Shown here piece by piece: positions 1 through 9,077 of a DNA stretch of 57,281 bases (position 1 is the first letter of the stretch; each line of letters begins with the position of its first letter). The stretch covers positions 1 to 57,281 of the forward strand of contig NZ_VAUW01000028.1 of NCBI RefSeq assembly GCF_005771495.1, read 5' to 3'. Made by a program: the position numbers and the translations under genes. The notes below the pieces were generated by a model. The model saw only the letters and a program-made list of their open reading frames with translations. It did no database searches and had not been told where the DNA came from. Source of the DNA: Maribacter sp. ACAM166. Lineage in GTDB: Bacteria; Bacteroidota; Bacteroidia; Flavobacteriales; Flavobacteriaceae.

Positions 1-61
1 ACCTTTGCTCTAAGGTCAATTGTTTGTAATGTTTCATCAAAACGAATATAAATATTGAGCC

Positions 62-93
62 TAAAACAGATGGGGCTAGCCCCATCTGTTTTA
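62..93. terminator. Perfect hairpin, intrinsic terminator
   Basis: Two perfect 15-nt arms (TAAAACAGATGGGGC and its complement) flank a 2-nt TA centre. The stem is GC-rich in the middle and ends in TTTTA on both strands, so it can terminate in either direction. It lies just past the stop codon of the minus-strand FG-GAP remnant, which fits a 3'-end terminator for that gene. Confidence 0.75.
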
Positions 94-139
94 AATATTC
101 GTGTTGCACTTATGACTTGAACTTAGAATGTTTAAGGAA

Positions 140-1252
140 TCAGTTTTTTTGAATTTCAAAAAACTGAAGAATATCATCATTGTTTCCTATCAATATATAT
201 GATTCAGTTCCTTTGGATAATGACCCCATTTTTTTGGCATCCTTGGCAGCGTAAAATCCAATTTCAGAACCTCGCCGTACCTTAAACAACCCGTTGCCTT
301 CACCTAGTATCAGGGGGCCTGTTCCTACATCGTTTCTAGGGGTTTCTATTTCCGAAGCGTATAGATTTCCTATCGCGAGGATATCAAGTGAACCATCATG
401 GTTAAAATCCTTTACGAGCATATCATTGATATTGGAAAGTTGTGCTGCGTTAGGTAATTCTTTGATCTTAAACGGACCATTGCCCATATTTTCTATATAA
501 ACCGAAGCAAACGTATCTGTTCGATAATGCAGCGAATTATTTAGCTTTTCATCTCCATAGACATCTTTTAATTCCATTGAAGCGAAAGCATCGTATTTTA
601 CTATTTTTTTCTTTAATGCCGGTATTTGTTCAGATGAACAAGAGAAACCCCTTAAAGGATAATGCTTATCTTTATTATAGTAGCCTAGTACGATATCGCT
701 ATTTCCATTCGCATCAAAATCATTGTAATACATATCAAATGGCTTGTCGGTACTAGTTTTATATTTATAATTAAGACCAAGGTCGCCTGCAACGTAATCC
801 ATATCTCCATCATTATCAAAATCGCCTTGTTCGATGCTAAACCACCAACCGTATGATGTATTAAAACTTTCAATTTCAATTTTTGATAGGGTTCTACCAT
901 TGTTTTCTAAAATGGTAATCGGCATCCATTCTCCAACTATAATTAGGTCTAAGTCAGTATCATTATCATAATCGCTCCAAATAGCATCGGTTACCATACC
1001 TATATCTGCCAAATGTGGAGCCAATGTTTCTGTAATATTGTGTAATTACCCATTTTCATTTATCAGTAACATACTACTTGTAGGAGTTGGGTATTGATGA
1101 GGGGTGTGTCTGCCTCCAATAAAGAGGTCCATATCCCCATCTGAATCGTAATCAGCTGATTTCACCACCGACCCACTAGATCTACTTGCATTTAGAATGG
1201 CACCTTTTTTGTATTTTGAGCGTTTTTTTTCAATTGTACCATTTGTAAAATT
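140..1252 (-). pseudogene. FG-GAP/VCBS repeat protein remnant (CRTAC1/UnbV-like)
   Basis: The reading frame shows several calcium-binding-like FG-GAP/VCBS signatures, such as DYDNDTDLD, DFDNDGDMD, DFDANGNSD and DFNHDGSLD, as in the extracellular CRTAC1/UnbV-like beta-propeller proteins common in marine Bacteroidota. The longest open part is 294 codons and can only start at TTG (1024). Upstream in the same frame is a TAA at 1046-1048, and beyond it homology-like sequence continues (DYDSDGDMDLFIGGR) to another in-frame stop near 1253. No signal peptide or N-terminal propeller blades remain, so this is the C-terminal part of a once longer gene disrupted by at least one nonsense change and an upstream deletion. 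A sequencing error at 1046 is possible but would not restore the missing N-terminus. Exact subfamily is uncertain. Confidence 0.7.
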
Positions 1253-1604
1253 TTATTACTGTCCAGCATACTTATCTTGGAGAGTGCCGTTAAATCGCAT
1301 TAATATTTCTGATGAAAACTGACTAATTTATACCCCGTTATATTATTTCAAATCCTTTTTGTCCGAATTGGAAGTTAAATATTTTTTGGTATTCCAAAAT
1401 CAAATCCATTCTATACTATCCTTAGATTTTAAATTAAAAATTAGTCCATTGTAGTTTTTAAGTATTTTTAGCAACAATTGATTGTTCGAATAGTGCCTTA
1501 AATAATATTTAATATTTTTGTAAGCGTGAATATATTTAGCCTAACAACTTCAGATTGGTGCTAAACGTCAATTACGGGAACAAAAAATATATTGATTTGT
1601 GTTT
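1253..1604. other. AT-rich intergenic region upstream of lytS-like gene
   Basis: No convincing ORF or RNA gene. It separates the upstream pseudogene (minus strand) from the plus-strand kinase gene and must hold that gene's promoter. A TAnnTTTG-like motif (TATTTTTG) lies at 1513-1520, but no TTG element occurs at the usual distance, so no promoter is called. Confidence 0.4.
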
Positions 1605-2690
1605 ATGGATATTAGAATAGTGAATTTTCTGAGAAAGGTTAATTCTACAGGTGATAGTGGGATAAAAATTTGGCACCATATTTTATTCTGGCTAGTTTAT
1701 TTTGTGTTCAACACTTTTCGATGGAGTAGTCTTCATAATGATTTTATTCTTTCCTTAAAAACCAATTTAATTGGTTTTCCTATTCATATGCTATTGGCTT
1801 ATGTCAATGCGTATTATTTAATGCCAAAATTCATTTATAACAAAAAATACGTTCATTATACTGTTTTTATTCTTTCGTCACTTTTTATAATGTTGTTGTT
1901 TAAGTACAATTTAACGTACTATTTGGTGAGTACAGATGTAATGCCAGAAGGGCCTGAAGAGGTAAATAGTTTAACTATGGGTTATGCGGTTCAAACCATG
2001 ATAGGGGAAGTATATGTAATTTCATTTTTCACGGCCATAAAGCTAACGATTGATTGGTTGCGAGAAAGTAGTAAACTTCACGATTTAGAAAAAAGGCAGT
2101 TAAAAACGGAATTACGTTTTTTAAGATCCCAAGTATCACCGCATTTTTTCTTTAATACGTTAAATAACATATATTCTCTAACTTTAGAAAAATCTGATTT
2201 GGCTCCCGAAGTAATCCTAAAATTATCTGAGCTTATGAGGTACTTGTTGTACGCAACGAAAAAACAACGGCAAGATTTAACAAGTGAAATAAATTGTATT
2301 AGGAATTATATAGATTTGGAGCGTATAAGATTTGACAACACTCTAAAAATAGAAATGAATATTTCTGGAAACCTTGATAATTATAAGATTGCCCCCATGT
2401 TATTGATTCCTCTTGTTGAAAATTGTTTTAAGCATGGAGCTAGTAAGAATATAGGAGAAATGAAGATTTATATTGACTTGAAAGTTTTCGATGGATTTAT
2501 GAATTTTAAGGTGTCGAATACAATACCTAACGCCAATAGGGCATTGGTTTATCCGATTAAAAAGGGAGGTATAGGACTTTCAAATGTTAAAAAGCGGTTG
2601 GAACTTGGGTATAAAAAGACCGATTTTAAATTATCGATTTTTGAAGAAAATCAAATGTTTAATGTTATTCTAAAACTTAAGGTCATATGA
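1605..2690 (+). CDS. LytS/YehU-type sensor histidine kinase
   Basis: An integral membrane sensor kinase of the His_kinase (PF06580) type that would phosphorylate the LytTR regulator encoded immediately downstream. The first ~155 residues hold about four hydrophobic segments with no large periplasmic domain. A short coiled linker (LHDLEKRQLKTELRFLRSQ) leads into the dimerisation/phosphoacceptor motif SPHFFFNTLNNIYSL, with the histidine near residue 180. The N box LLIPLVENCFKHG and a C-terminal G-rich segment (KKGGIGLSNVKKRL) complete the ATPase domain. Length (361 aa) is normal. ATG at 1605 is preferred over the in-frame GTG at 1599. The stop overlaps the next start by 4 bp (ATGA), so the two genes are translationally coupled. 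The stimulus is unknown. Confidence 0.88.
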   Translation: MDIRIVNFLRKVNSTGDSGIKIWHHILFWLVYFVFNTFRWSSLHNDFILSLKTNLIGFPIHMLLAYVNAYYLMPKFIYNKKYVHYTVFILSSLFIMLLFKYNLTYYLVSTDVMPEGPEEVNSLTMGYAVQTMIGEVYVISFFTAIKLTIDWLRESSKLHDLEKRQLKTELRFLRSQVSPHFFFNTLNNIYSLTLEKSDLAPEVILKLSELMRYLLYATKKQRQDLTSEINCIRNYIDLERIRFDNTLKIEMNISGNLDNYKIAPMLLIPLVENCFKHGASKNIGEMKIYIDLKVFDGFMNFKVSNTIPNANRALVYPIKKGGIGLSNVKKRLELGYKKTDFKLSIFEENQMFNVILKLKVI

Positions 2691-3400
2691 TATTGAAAGT
2701 AATAGTTGTAGATGATGAGCCATTGGCAGTAAATATTATTAAGAATTATATTCTTAGACTGAAGGAATTGCAATTGGAAGGCACTTTTTCTAATGCTATG
2801 GATGCGTCTACATATTTAATAGATAACCAAGTGGACCTAATGTTCCTAGATATTAATATGCCCTTTCTCGATGGGTTGGAATTTTTGAGTACACTGCATA
2901 AAAAACCTTTTGTCATAATGACTACTGCACATGAAGAACATGCGTTAAAAAGTTTTGAGCTTGAAGCAATTGACTATTTGGTAAAACCAATATCATTACC
3001 ACGTTTTTTTAAGTCTGTAAATAGGGTTATTGGTCTTAAACAAGGGGTCAGTAAAACGGTAATCGATAAAGAAGAAAAACCAAGTATTTTTGTTAAGGTT
3101 GATAAAAAGAAATTACAGAAAATTTTTCTCGATGAAATAATGGTTATTGAAAGTCTTAAAGATTATATCAGTATTATAACACCTGCTGCTAAATATATAA
3201 TACATAGAACACTTAGTAGTTTTACTGCTGAATTGCCTGGAGATAACTTTTTAAGAATCCATAGGTCTTATACTATTGCAATAGATAAAGTACGTGTTGT
3301 TGAAGGTAATAGTGTAGAAATTGGTGGAATTCGATATACTATTGGTAGAAGTTATTTGACCGAATCTAAAAGTAGAATTTTGAATAATAACGATGAATAA
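2687..3400 (+). CDS. LytTR-family response regulator
   Basis: A two-domain cytoplasmic response regulator. The N-terminal receiver domain has the acidic pair D9/D10 (VVDDEP), the phosphoacceptor D55 in FLDINMP, a conserved threonine (MTTAH) and lysine (VKP). A linker around residues 115-130 is followed by a LytTR DNA-binding domain (about 130-232) with the characteristic FLRIHRSYTIAIDKV segment. LytTR proteins bind tandem short repeats upstream of targets; no such target is identified here. It overlaps the kinase gene by 4 bp and is its cognate partner by position. Length 237 aa is typical. Confidence 0.92.
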   Translation: MILKVIVVDDEPLAVNIIKNYILRLKELQLEGTFSNAMDASTYLIDNQVDLMFLDINMPFLDGLEFLSTLHKKPFVIMTTAHEEHALKSFELEAIDYLVKPISLPRFFKSVNRVIGLKQGVSKTVIDKEEKPSIFVKVDKKKLQKIFLDEIMVIESLKDYISIITPAAKYIIHRTLSSFTAELPGDNFLRIHRSYTIAIDKVRVVEGNSVEIGGIRYTIGRSYLTESKSRILNNNDE

Positions 3401-3509
3401 AGTAGTCTGTTATTGTTTCAACTTGTAACGCTTATAGAGTCGTTTTAATGAGTAGCTGGTCTAACGATAAGGTCATTGTTCTTAAAGTGTATTGCAAATT
3501 TTCAAAATA

Positions 3510-4223
3510 GTGAACGAACCATTTAAATTTAAACAATTCGAGATTAAGCAAGACCGTTGTGCAATGAAAATAGGCACTGACGGAGTATTGCTTGGTGCAT
3601 GGACTGATGTCCACAATAACCCCGTGTCCATTTTGGACATTGGCGCCGGTACTGGGGTGATTGCTCTGATGTTGGCTCAGCGAAGTACCGCCGAGGTGAT
3701 TGATGCCATTGAGATTGATTCGGATGCATACGAACAATGTGTAGATAATTTCGAGATGTCACCTTGGGGTGACCGTCTTTATTGTTACCATTCGGGTTTA
3801 GATGAGTTCGTTGATGAAATAGAAGACGTGTATGAATTGATAGTTTGCAACCCACCATTCTATATTGAGAATGTTACTTCGGGTAATTTGCAACGAGACC
3901 GTGCAAGGCAAAACGAATTTCTACCTTTCGATGAACTATTAAAAGGAGTGTCGTCTTTATTGGCAGAAAATGGAATTTTTGCCACTATAATCCCATATAA
4001 AGGAAAAGATGATTTTATTGGTATGGCAGTAGCTCTGGGTTTATATCCAAAGCGCTGTTTAAATGTGAAAGGTAATTCTGCAGCTGATTTCAAGCGAACT
4101 TTGTTGGAGTTCACCAAACTAGAACAGACCTACGATGTGAGTGAACTTATTATTGAAACAGAAAGGCATTGCTATACTTCTGATTACAAGAACTTGACAA
4201 AAAATTTTTATTTAAAAATGTAA
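3510..4223 (+). CDS. trmN6: tRNA1(Val) (adenine37-N6)-methyltransferase
   Basis: A Rossmann-fold, SAM-dependent methyltransferase of the YfiC/TrmN6 family, which methylates N6 of A37 in the anticodon loop of tRNA1(Val). Motif I (ILDIGAGTGVIALMLAQ) binds SAM and the NPPFY motif is the hallmark of adenine/glutamine N-methyltransferases. The opening FKFKQFEIKQDRCAMKIGTDGVLLG is typical of the family. I place the start at GTG (3510) because the conserved block begins there; an in-frame TTG at 3492 would add six atypical residues. It stands alone, 110 bp after the response regulator. The related possibility of another NPPY methyltransferase is small. Confidence 0.85.
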   Translation: MNEPFKFKQFEIKQDRCAMKIGTDGVLLGAWTDVHNNPVSILDIGAGTGVIALMLAQRSTAEVIDAIEIDSDAYEQCVDNFEMSPWGDRLYCYHSGLDEFVDEIEDVYELIVCNPPFYIENVTSGNLQRDRARQNEFLPFDELLKGVSSLLAENGIFATIIPYKGKDDFIGMAVALGLYPKRCLNVKGNSAADFKRTLLEFTKLEQTYDVSELIIETERHCYTSDYKNLTKNFYLKM

Positions 4224-4230
4224 CTTTAGG

Positions 4231-4264
4231 TTTGCGTAATGTTATATTTCTTTATTTACCTTTG
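4231..4264 (+). promoter_or_regulatory. Bacteroidota-type promoter for gcdH
   Basis: TTTG at 4231-4234 and TACCTTTG at 4257-4264 match the TTG / TAnnTTTG promoter used by the Bacteroidota primary sigma factor, with a 22-bp spacer inside the range reported for flavobacteria. It ends 14 bp before the acyl-CoA dehydrogenase start codon, so the 5' leader would be very short. Confidence 0.6.
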
Positions 4265-4278
4265 ATAAAAGCATTGAT

Positions 4279-5457
4279 ATGAGACCTGATTTATTTGAAG
4301 CACCAGACTATTATAATTTGGATGATTTATTCTCCGAAGAACATTTGTTAGTACGTGATGCAGCGCGACAATGGGTTAAAAGAGATGTATCTCCTATAAT
4401 AGAGGAATATGCGCAAAAAGCAGAATTCCCCAAGCAGATTTTAGGAGGGCTGGCAGAAATAGGTGCTTTTGGCCCCTATATTCCAGAAGAATATGGAGGA
4501 GCAGGATTAGACCAGATTAGTTACGGGCTCATCATGCAAGAAATTGAAAGAGGGGATAGTGGGGTGCGTTCTACAGCTTCTGTGCAGTCATCATTGGTCA
4601 TGTACCCGATTTATACCTATGGTACAGAAGAGCAACGTAAGAAATACTTGCCAAAACTTGCTACCGGCGAAATGATGGGTTGTTTTGGACTTACAGAACC
4701 TAGTCATGGTTCAAACCCAAGTGGCATGGAAACCAAATATAAGGACATGGGTGACCATTATTTACTCAACGGGGCTAAATTATGGATATCCAATTCTCCT
4801 TTTGCTGATATTGCCGTAGTATGGGCAAAGAATGAAGAAGGTCGTATTCACGGTCTAATTGTAGAGCGAGGAATGGAGGGCTTTACGACTCCAGAAACAC
4901 ATAATAAGTGGTCGTTAAGAGCTTCGGCCACTGGTGAATTAATTTTTGATAACGTAAAAGTTCCCAAAGAGAATTTATTGCCGAACAAAACAGGTTTAGG
5001 CGCACCTTTAGGGTGCTTGGATTCTGCTAGGTACGGAATCGCATGGGGAGCAATCGGCGCTGCAATGGACTGTTATGATACTGCTTTGAGGTATGCCAAA
5101 GAGCGGATTCAATTTGGTAAACCCATTGCTGCTACACAATTGCAACAAAAGAAATTGGCCGAAATGATTACCGAAATTACGAAAGCGCAATTATTGGCAT
5201 TTCGTTTGGGACAACTAAAGAACCAAGGAAAAGCAACTACCGCACAAATTTCAATGGCAAAAAGAAATAATGTAGATATGGCTATAAAAATAGCCCGTGA
5301 AGCAAGGCAAGTTTTAGGGGCTATGGGAATCACTGGGGAATACAGTATTATGCGACACATGATGAATTTAGAAAGTGTCATCACCTATGAAGGCACCCAC
5401 GATATTCATTTGTTGATTACAGGCGCGGATATTACGGGTATGCCTGCTTTTCAATAA
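4279..5457 (+). CDS. gcdH: Glutaryl-CoA dehydrogenase (acyl-CoA dehydrogenase family)
   Basis: An FAD-dependent acyl-CoA dehydrogenase of 392 aa, full length. GCDH oxidises and decarboxylates glutaryl-CoA to crotonyl-CoA in lysine, hydroxylysine and tryptophan breakdown. The substrate-binding region RSTASVQSSLVMYPI matches glutaryl-CoA dehydrogenases, including the arginine that contacts the glutaryl carboxylate. The FAD region GCFGLTEPSHGSNP, the ARYGIAWGAIGAA segment and the C-terminal YEGTHDIH are all present, the last carrying the catalytic-base glutamate near residue 371. It is monocistronic between its own promoter and terminator. A different short-chain acyl-CoA dehydrogenase is the main alternative, but the RSTASVQSS motif argues against it. 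Confidence 0.88.
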   Translation: MRPDLFEAPDYYNLDDLFSEEHLLVRDAARQWVKRDVSPIIEEYAQKAEFPKQILGGLAEIGAFGPYIPEEYGGAGLDQISYGLIMQEIERGDSGVRSTASVQSSLVMYPIYTYGTEEQRKKYLPKLATGEMMGCFGLTEPSHGSNPSGMETKYKDMGDHYLLNGAKLWISNSPFADIAVVWAKNEEGRIHGLIVERGMEGFTTPETHNKWSLRASATGELIFDNVKVPKENLLPNKTGLGAPLGCLDSARYGIAWGAIGAAMDCYDTALRYAKERIQFGKPIAATQLQQKKLAEMITEITKAQLLAFRLGQLKNQGKATTAQISMAKRNNVDMAIKIAREARQVLGAMGITGEYSIMRHMMNLESVITYEGTHDIHLLITGADITGMPAFQ

Positions 5458-5554
5458 CATAATAGTTTGTTTTAATTACCGCAACATGTATTGAGAAATC
5501 TCCATCTATCTTTGAATCACACTGGTAAGATGTGTGCATGTTTTGTAATAGCCT

Positions 5555-5580
5555 AGCCGATGGAAACATCGGCTTTTTTA
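5555..5580 (+). terminator. Intrinsic terminator downstream of gcdH
   Basis: An 8-bp perfect stem, AGCCGATG with CATCGGCT, closes on a GAAA tetraloop and is followed by six T residues. This is a textbook intrinsic terminator on the plus strand. A TATCTTTG motif around 5507 lies some 50 bp upstream, so the hairpin could also be the 3' end of a very short independent RNA. Confidence 0.85.
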
Positions 5581-6009
5581 TGCTTGCTTTTTTTGAGTTT
5601 TGGTTTTATGGAAATCGGGAAATCCATTTTTCAGAATCGTTTACGGTTCTTTTTAGGAATATAGTTATCGTAAACATGCCAAATCTTAGAAAATGACTTT
5701 TCCATTGAAAATTATCGGTAAAGGTTCAGACGAAATATCCGTAAATATTTAATCCCTTGTTTTAGCCCGTAAAACTTGACCCAAATAAACTTTAAAAAAA
5801 ATGAAGCGGTCTTTATCTAAAACGTTTTCCTTATCTATAAGACCTTTAAAGGCAGCACCATTTTTGGTTATGATTATTTTTTTAATCTAGGGATAGGAGC
5901 TTTACTTTTATATAATAAATACTAGGAGGATAAACCTTCTAATCTATCAAAGTATTTGGTGCGTTACGTTTGCTTGCCTTAATTATTTTGGCTTTTAGAG
6001 TTGCGGCAA
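5581..6009. other. Intergenic region between convergent genes
   Basis: About 430 bp between the gcdH terminator and the end of the minus-strand molybdopterin oxidoreductase. I see no ORF of credible composition, no RNA gene and no clear repeat; it is simply AT-rich. Confidence 0.5.
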
Positions 6010-8307
6010 CTATTTTTTAACCAATCTCACCTTTATCGATTTACTTATGGGAGTTTTGCTGCGTTCTGCAAAGTGGTTGTAAGGGACCAAAACATTGGTC
6101 TCAGGAAAGTAAGAAGCCAAATTACCTAAAGGTATATTGTAGGGTACAACCTTGAATTTATGAGCTACTCTTACGGTGTCATCGTAGGTACTCGTGATAT
6201 CGACTACATCTAATTTTTTGAAACCGACGGCATTCATGTCTTCAGGATTCATAAAAATCACTCTACGTGCATTATACACGCCTCGGTAACGGTCGTCTAG
6301 CCCGTAAATGGTAGTATTAAATTGGTCATGGGAACGAATGGTCATTAACATATATTCATCCTTTTCCAAATCATGATCAGGTAGTCTGTTAATTGTTATT
6401 TGCGCTTTTCCGTTTGGGAGCATGCTAAAATCCAATTCACGTACATTGTTTGGCAAGTAATACCCAGCACCTTTAGAACGTTCCTTGGTTTTATCAAAGC
6501 CTTTTGCAACTTGGTCTATCTGAGTTCTTATCAATTCATAATCCTCTCCTAATAATTTCCAATCCATAGCGTGGTCGTCACCAAAATAAGCATGCCCTAT
6601 ATTGGCGATAATTTCAGGCTCGCTCATAATGGTTTCGGCGGCAGGTTTTAAAATGCCTTTAGACTGTTTAACCCTGCCCATGCTATTTTCAACTGTAAAA
6701 TGACGTGGCTTGCCATCTTTCATGTCTTTTTCAGATCTACCGATTGTTGGTAGTATTAATGCTGTTTTACCGGTGATTAAATGTGTTCGGTTCAGCTTAG
6801 TACTAATCTGTACGGTAAGGTCGCAATTTTGAATTCCTTTAGCAGTATATTCCGTATCTGATGCAGCCATTAAAAAATTACCGCCGAGACACATAAATAC
6901 TTTAGCTTTGCCATCGTACATGGCTTTCATTGATGCAACGACATCAACTCCTTCATGTTTGGGTGGGGTAAAACCTAAATACTTTTTTATACGTTCGTTC
7001 ATTTCCTTGTCAACGAAATGCTGTATGCCTACGCTACGATCGCCTTGTACATTGCTGTGCCCACGAACGGGACAAGTACCGGAATTCGGTTTTCCTATCG
7101 CACCCTTTAGCAACAGTAGATTCACGAATTCACGAATATTTTCAACACCATTTTTGTGTTGCGTTAGGCCCATGGCCCAACAAACTATTATTTTAGACTT
7201 GTTGGCCAATAATGCTACCGTTTCATCAATTTTGTTTTCTGATACCCCTGATTGTTTTAGGAGTTCTTCGGAATCATATTGTTCTAAATCTGAAATTAGT
7301 GCATCATAGCCATTTGTATATTTTTCAATAAAATTATGATCGAATACATCTCTAGATTGTGCGTCTAAGGCTGCCAATTTCTTTAAAATCAATTTTACTA
7401 AAGGTATATCTTGATTAATGTTGACAGGTAAATGAATATCGGCCATGTCTTCACCACCGCCTATCCAGCCTTTAATATGCTGCGGATTTTTGAAATTTAC
7501 CAATCCTGATTCCTCCAGTGGATTTATACTAATGACCTTACCACCATTTTGTTTGCATTTTTCAAGGGCAGAAAGCATTCTAGGATGATTTGTGCCAGGG
7601 TTTTGCCCTGCAATGAGTATAACTTCTGCTTCGTACAAGTCCTCTAATGTTGTTGAGCCTTTTCCTATGCCTAATGTTTCACCTAGTGCAACACCGCTAC
7701 TTTCATGGCACATATTTGAGCAATCAGGTAAATTGTTAGTGCCTAATGCACGTGCGAACATACCATATAAAAATGCCGCTTCATTACTTGATCTTCCAGA
7801 GGTATAAAAAATGGCTTCATCGGGGTTGTTTAATTTTTTTAATTCTGATGCAATTAGTTCAAAAGATTCTTGCCATGAAATAGGTTCATAATGAACACTA
7901 CCTGGTTTTAGTACCATAGGTTCTACCAAACGGCCAAATTTGTTCAGGTCATAATCTGATAGTAGCGATAATTCCTCGACTGAATTTTTCTGAAAGAAAT
8001 TCGCCCCGATATGGTTGTTAGTTGCTTCATCTCCTAAAGCTTTTGCTCCATTTTCGCAGTACTCTGCAATAGGTGAAGGATGTTCTGGGTCAGGCCAGGC
8101 ACAACTAGGACAATCAAAGCCATCTTTTTGATTCATGCTCAACAATGTTCGCATTGAACGTAGCACACCCATTTCCTTAAAAGTATGCTTTAGCGCTTCG
8201 CGTACGCCCAAATAGCCAGCTGCATGGGTAATAGGCGCTTTTAGCTCAATTTCATGAAAATCTTCTGACCCCCTAAAGGATACTTTTCTTTGCATATTTG
8301 AGTCCAT
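6010..8307 (-). CDS. FdhF/YdeP-family molybdopterin oxidoreductase
   Basis: A 765-aa cytoplasmic molybdopterin oxidoreductase related to formate dehydrogenase H, of the YdeP type. The N-terminal FDCPSCAWPDP region carries the pair of cysteines kept by YdeP-like proteins in place of a full [4Fe-4S] site. The central molybdopterin-binding domain contains NLPDCSNMCHESSGVAL and GQNPGTNHPRML, and the C-terminal dinucleotide-binding domain contains RSHDQFNTTIYGLDDRYRGVYNARRVIFMNPEDM. No signal peptide is seen. The true substrate of this family is unsettled; E. coli YdeP is linked to acid resistance. No fdhD or cofactor genes are next to it here; the downstream gene-pair partner is the small protein encoded upstream at 8403-8768. 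Confidence 0.88.
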   Translation of the reverse strand: MDSNMQRKVSFRGSEDFHEIELKAPITHAAGYLGVREALKHTFKEMGVLRSMRTLLSMNQKDGFDCPSCAWPDPEHPSPIAEYCENGAKALGDEATNNHIGANFFQKNSVEELSLLSDYDLNKFGRLVEPMVLKPGSVHYEPISWQESFELIASELKKLNNPDEAIFYTSGRSSNEAAFLYGMFARALGTNNLPDCSNMCHESSGVALGETLGIGKGSTTLEDLYEAEVILIAGQNPGTNHPRMLSALEKCKQNGGKVISINPLEESGLVNFKNPQHIKGWIGGGEDMADIHLPVNINQDIPLVKLILKKLAALDAQSRDVFDHNFIEKYTNGYDALISDLEQYDSEELLKQSGVSENKIDETVALLANKSKIIVCWAMGLTQHKNGVENIREFVNLLLLKGAIGKPNSGTCPVRGHSNVQGDRSVGIQHFVDKEMNERIKKYLGFTPPKHEGVDVVASMKAMYDGKAKVFMCLGGNFLMAASDTEYTAKGIQNCDLTVQISTKLNRTHLITGKTALILPTIGRSEKDMKDGKPRHFTVENSMGRVKQSKGILKPAAETIMSEPEIIANIGHAYFGDDHAMDWKLLGEDYELIRTQIDQVAKGFDKTKERSKGAGYYLPNNVRELDFSMLPNGKAQITINRLPDHDLEKDEYMLMTIRSHDQFNTTIYGLDDRYRGVYNARRVIFMNPEDMNAVGFKKLDVVDITSTYDDTVRVAHKFKVVPYNIPLGNLASYFPETNVLVPYNHFAERSKTPISKSIKVRLVKK

Positions 8308-8402
8308 AACTTAAACTTAGCTATTGTAGAGGAAAAGGTTGTAGTTGTTTTTGTTAAAAAGCACCCTAGTATTGAATTTTTATAAAATTCATAAGATGAA
8401 AT

Positions 8403-8768
8403 TTAACTTAATTTTGGATTAGGATAATTATCCGATTGATCTTCTATGGTATTGTCTAGGCAAGTGAAATCTTTTTCCAATAATAGATACAAGACGTTTC
8501 CTTGCTTGGTTTTAAACGTATGGTCAAAAGTAATAATGTCATTCTCAAACCAAGAATCGCCAAGAGATTTTGGCATCTTTAAGACAATGTGATTATTGTT
8601 GAAGCTTGCCTCTAGGTTATCTATGTTCGCATTTAAAATAACACTATAACTAAACTGTACATTCCCAAAATTAGTGCTATCATAAATCTTGCCATTCTCT
8701 GAAAGGATTTTAACCTCTGTCTGGGTCAATCGAAACCGAATGGAATCGCCTTTTATACGAATTTTCAT
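8403..8768 (-). CDS. DUF7009-like small protein next to FdhF/YdeP
   Basis: A 121-aa soluble protein opening MKIRIKGDSIRFRLTQTEV, which I recognise as the start of a small conserved family often found beside FdhF/YdeP-type oxidoreductases in flavobacteria (I believe DUF7009). No catalytic motif is visible; the sequence suggests a beta-rich fold. It lies 95 bp upstream of the oxidoreductase on the same strand and is probably cotranscribed. A TAnnTTTG-like motif (TATTTTTG on the minus strand, 8790-8797) sits just upstream of its start. A role in maturation or regulation of the oxidoreductase is inference from position only. Confidence 0.65.
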   Translation of the reverse strand: MKIRIKGDSIRFRLTQTEVKILSENGKIYDSTNFGNVQFSYSVILNANIDNLEASFNNNHIVLKMPKSLGDSWFENDIITFDHTFKTKQGNVLYLLLEKDFTCLDNTIEDQSDNYPNPKLS

Positions 8769-8923
8769 AACTATAATTTGAGTTCACAACAAAAATAGCC
8801 CATATCTCAACATAATTTTAGAGGTTGACATCAATTTGTTTTTAATTTTCAATGGAACTTGTAAGTTTACTATGTACTAAAAAACGAATTAAAATTTTTT
8901 CATTTTCATATAGTGTTCTCGTA

Positions 8924-8955
8924 AAAGAGTCCAATCTTTAAAGATTGGACTCTTT
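8924..8955 (-). terminator. Long perfect hairpin, terminator of nucleotidyltransferase gene
   Basis: Two perfect 16-nt arms (AAAGAGTCCAATCTTT and its complement) abut each other with no unpaired loop bases beyond those forced by folding. T-runs flank both sides, so either strand could terminate. It lies past the 3' end of the minus-strand nucleotidyltransferase gene and insulates the oxidoreductase pair. The rest of the gap from 8769 to 9077 shows nothing else. Confidence 0.75.
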
Positions 8956-9077
8956 TTAGTTTACTTGGTTTCGCTCAACAACCTTGTAGATATAATTATT
9001 TTGCTTACGCCAATAACGTAAAAAGCCCCAATAGAACAACAATTTTAATGGGGCATTATGTACAACTTCAAAAAACA

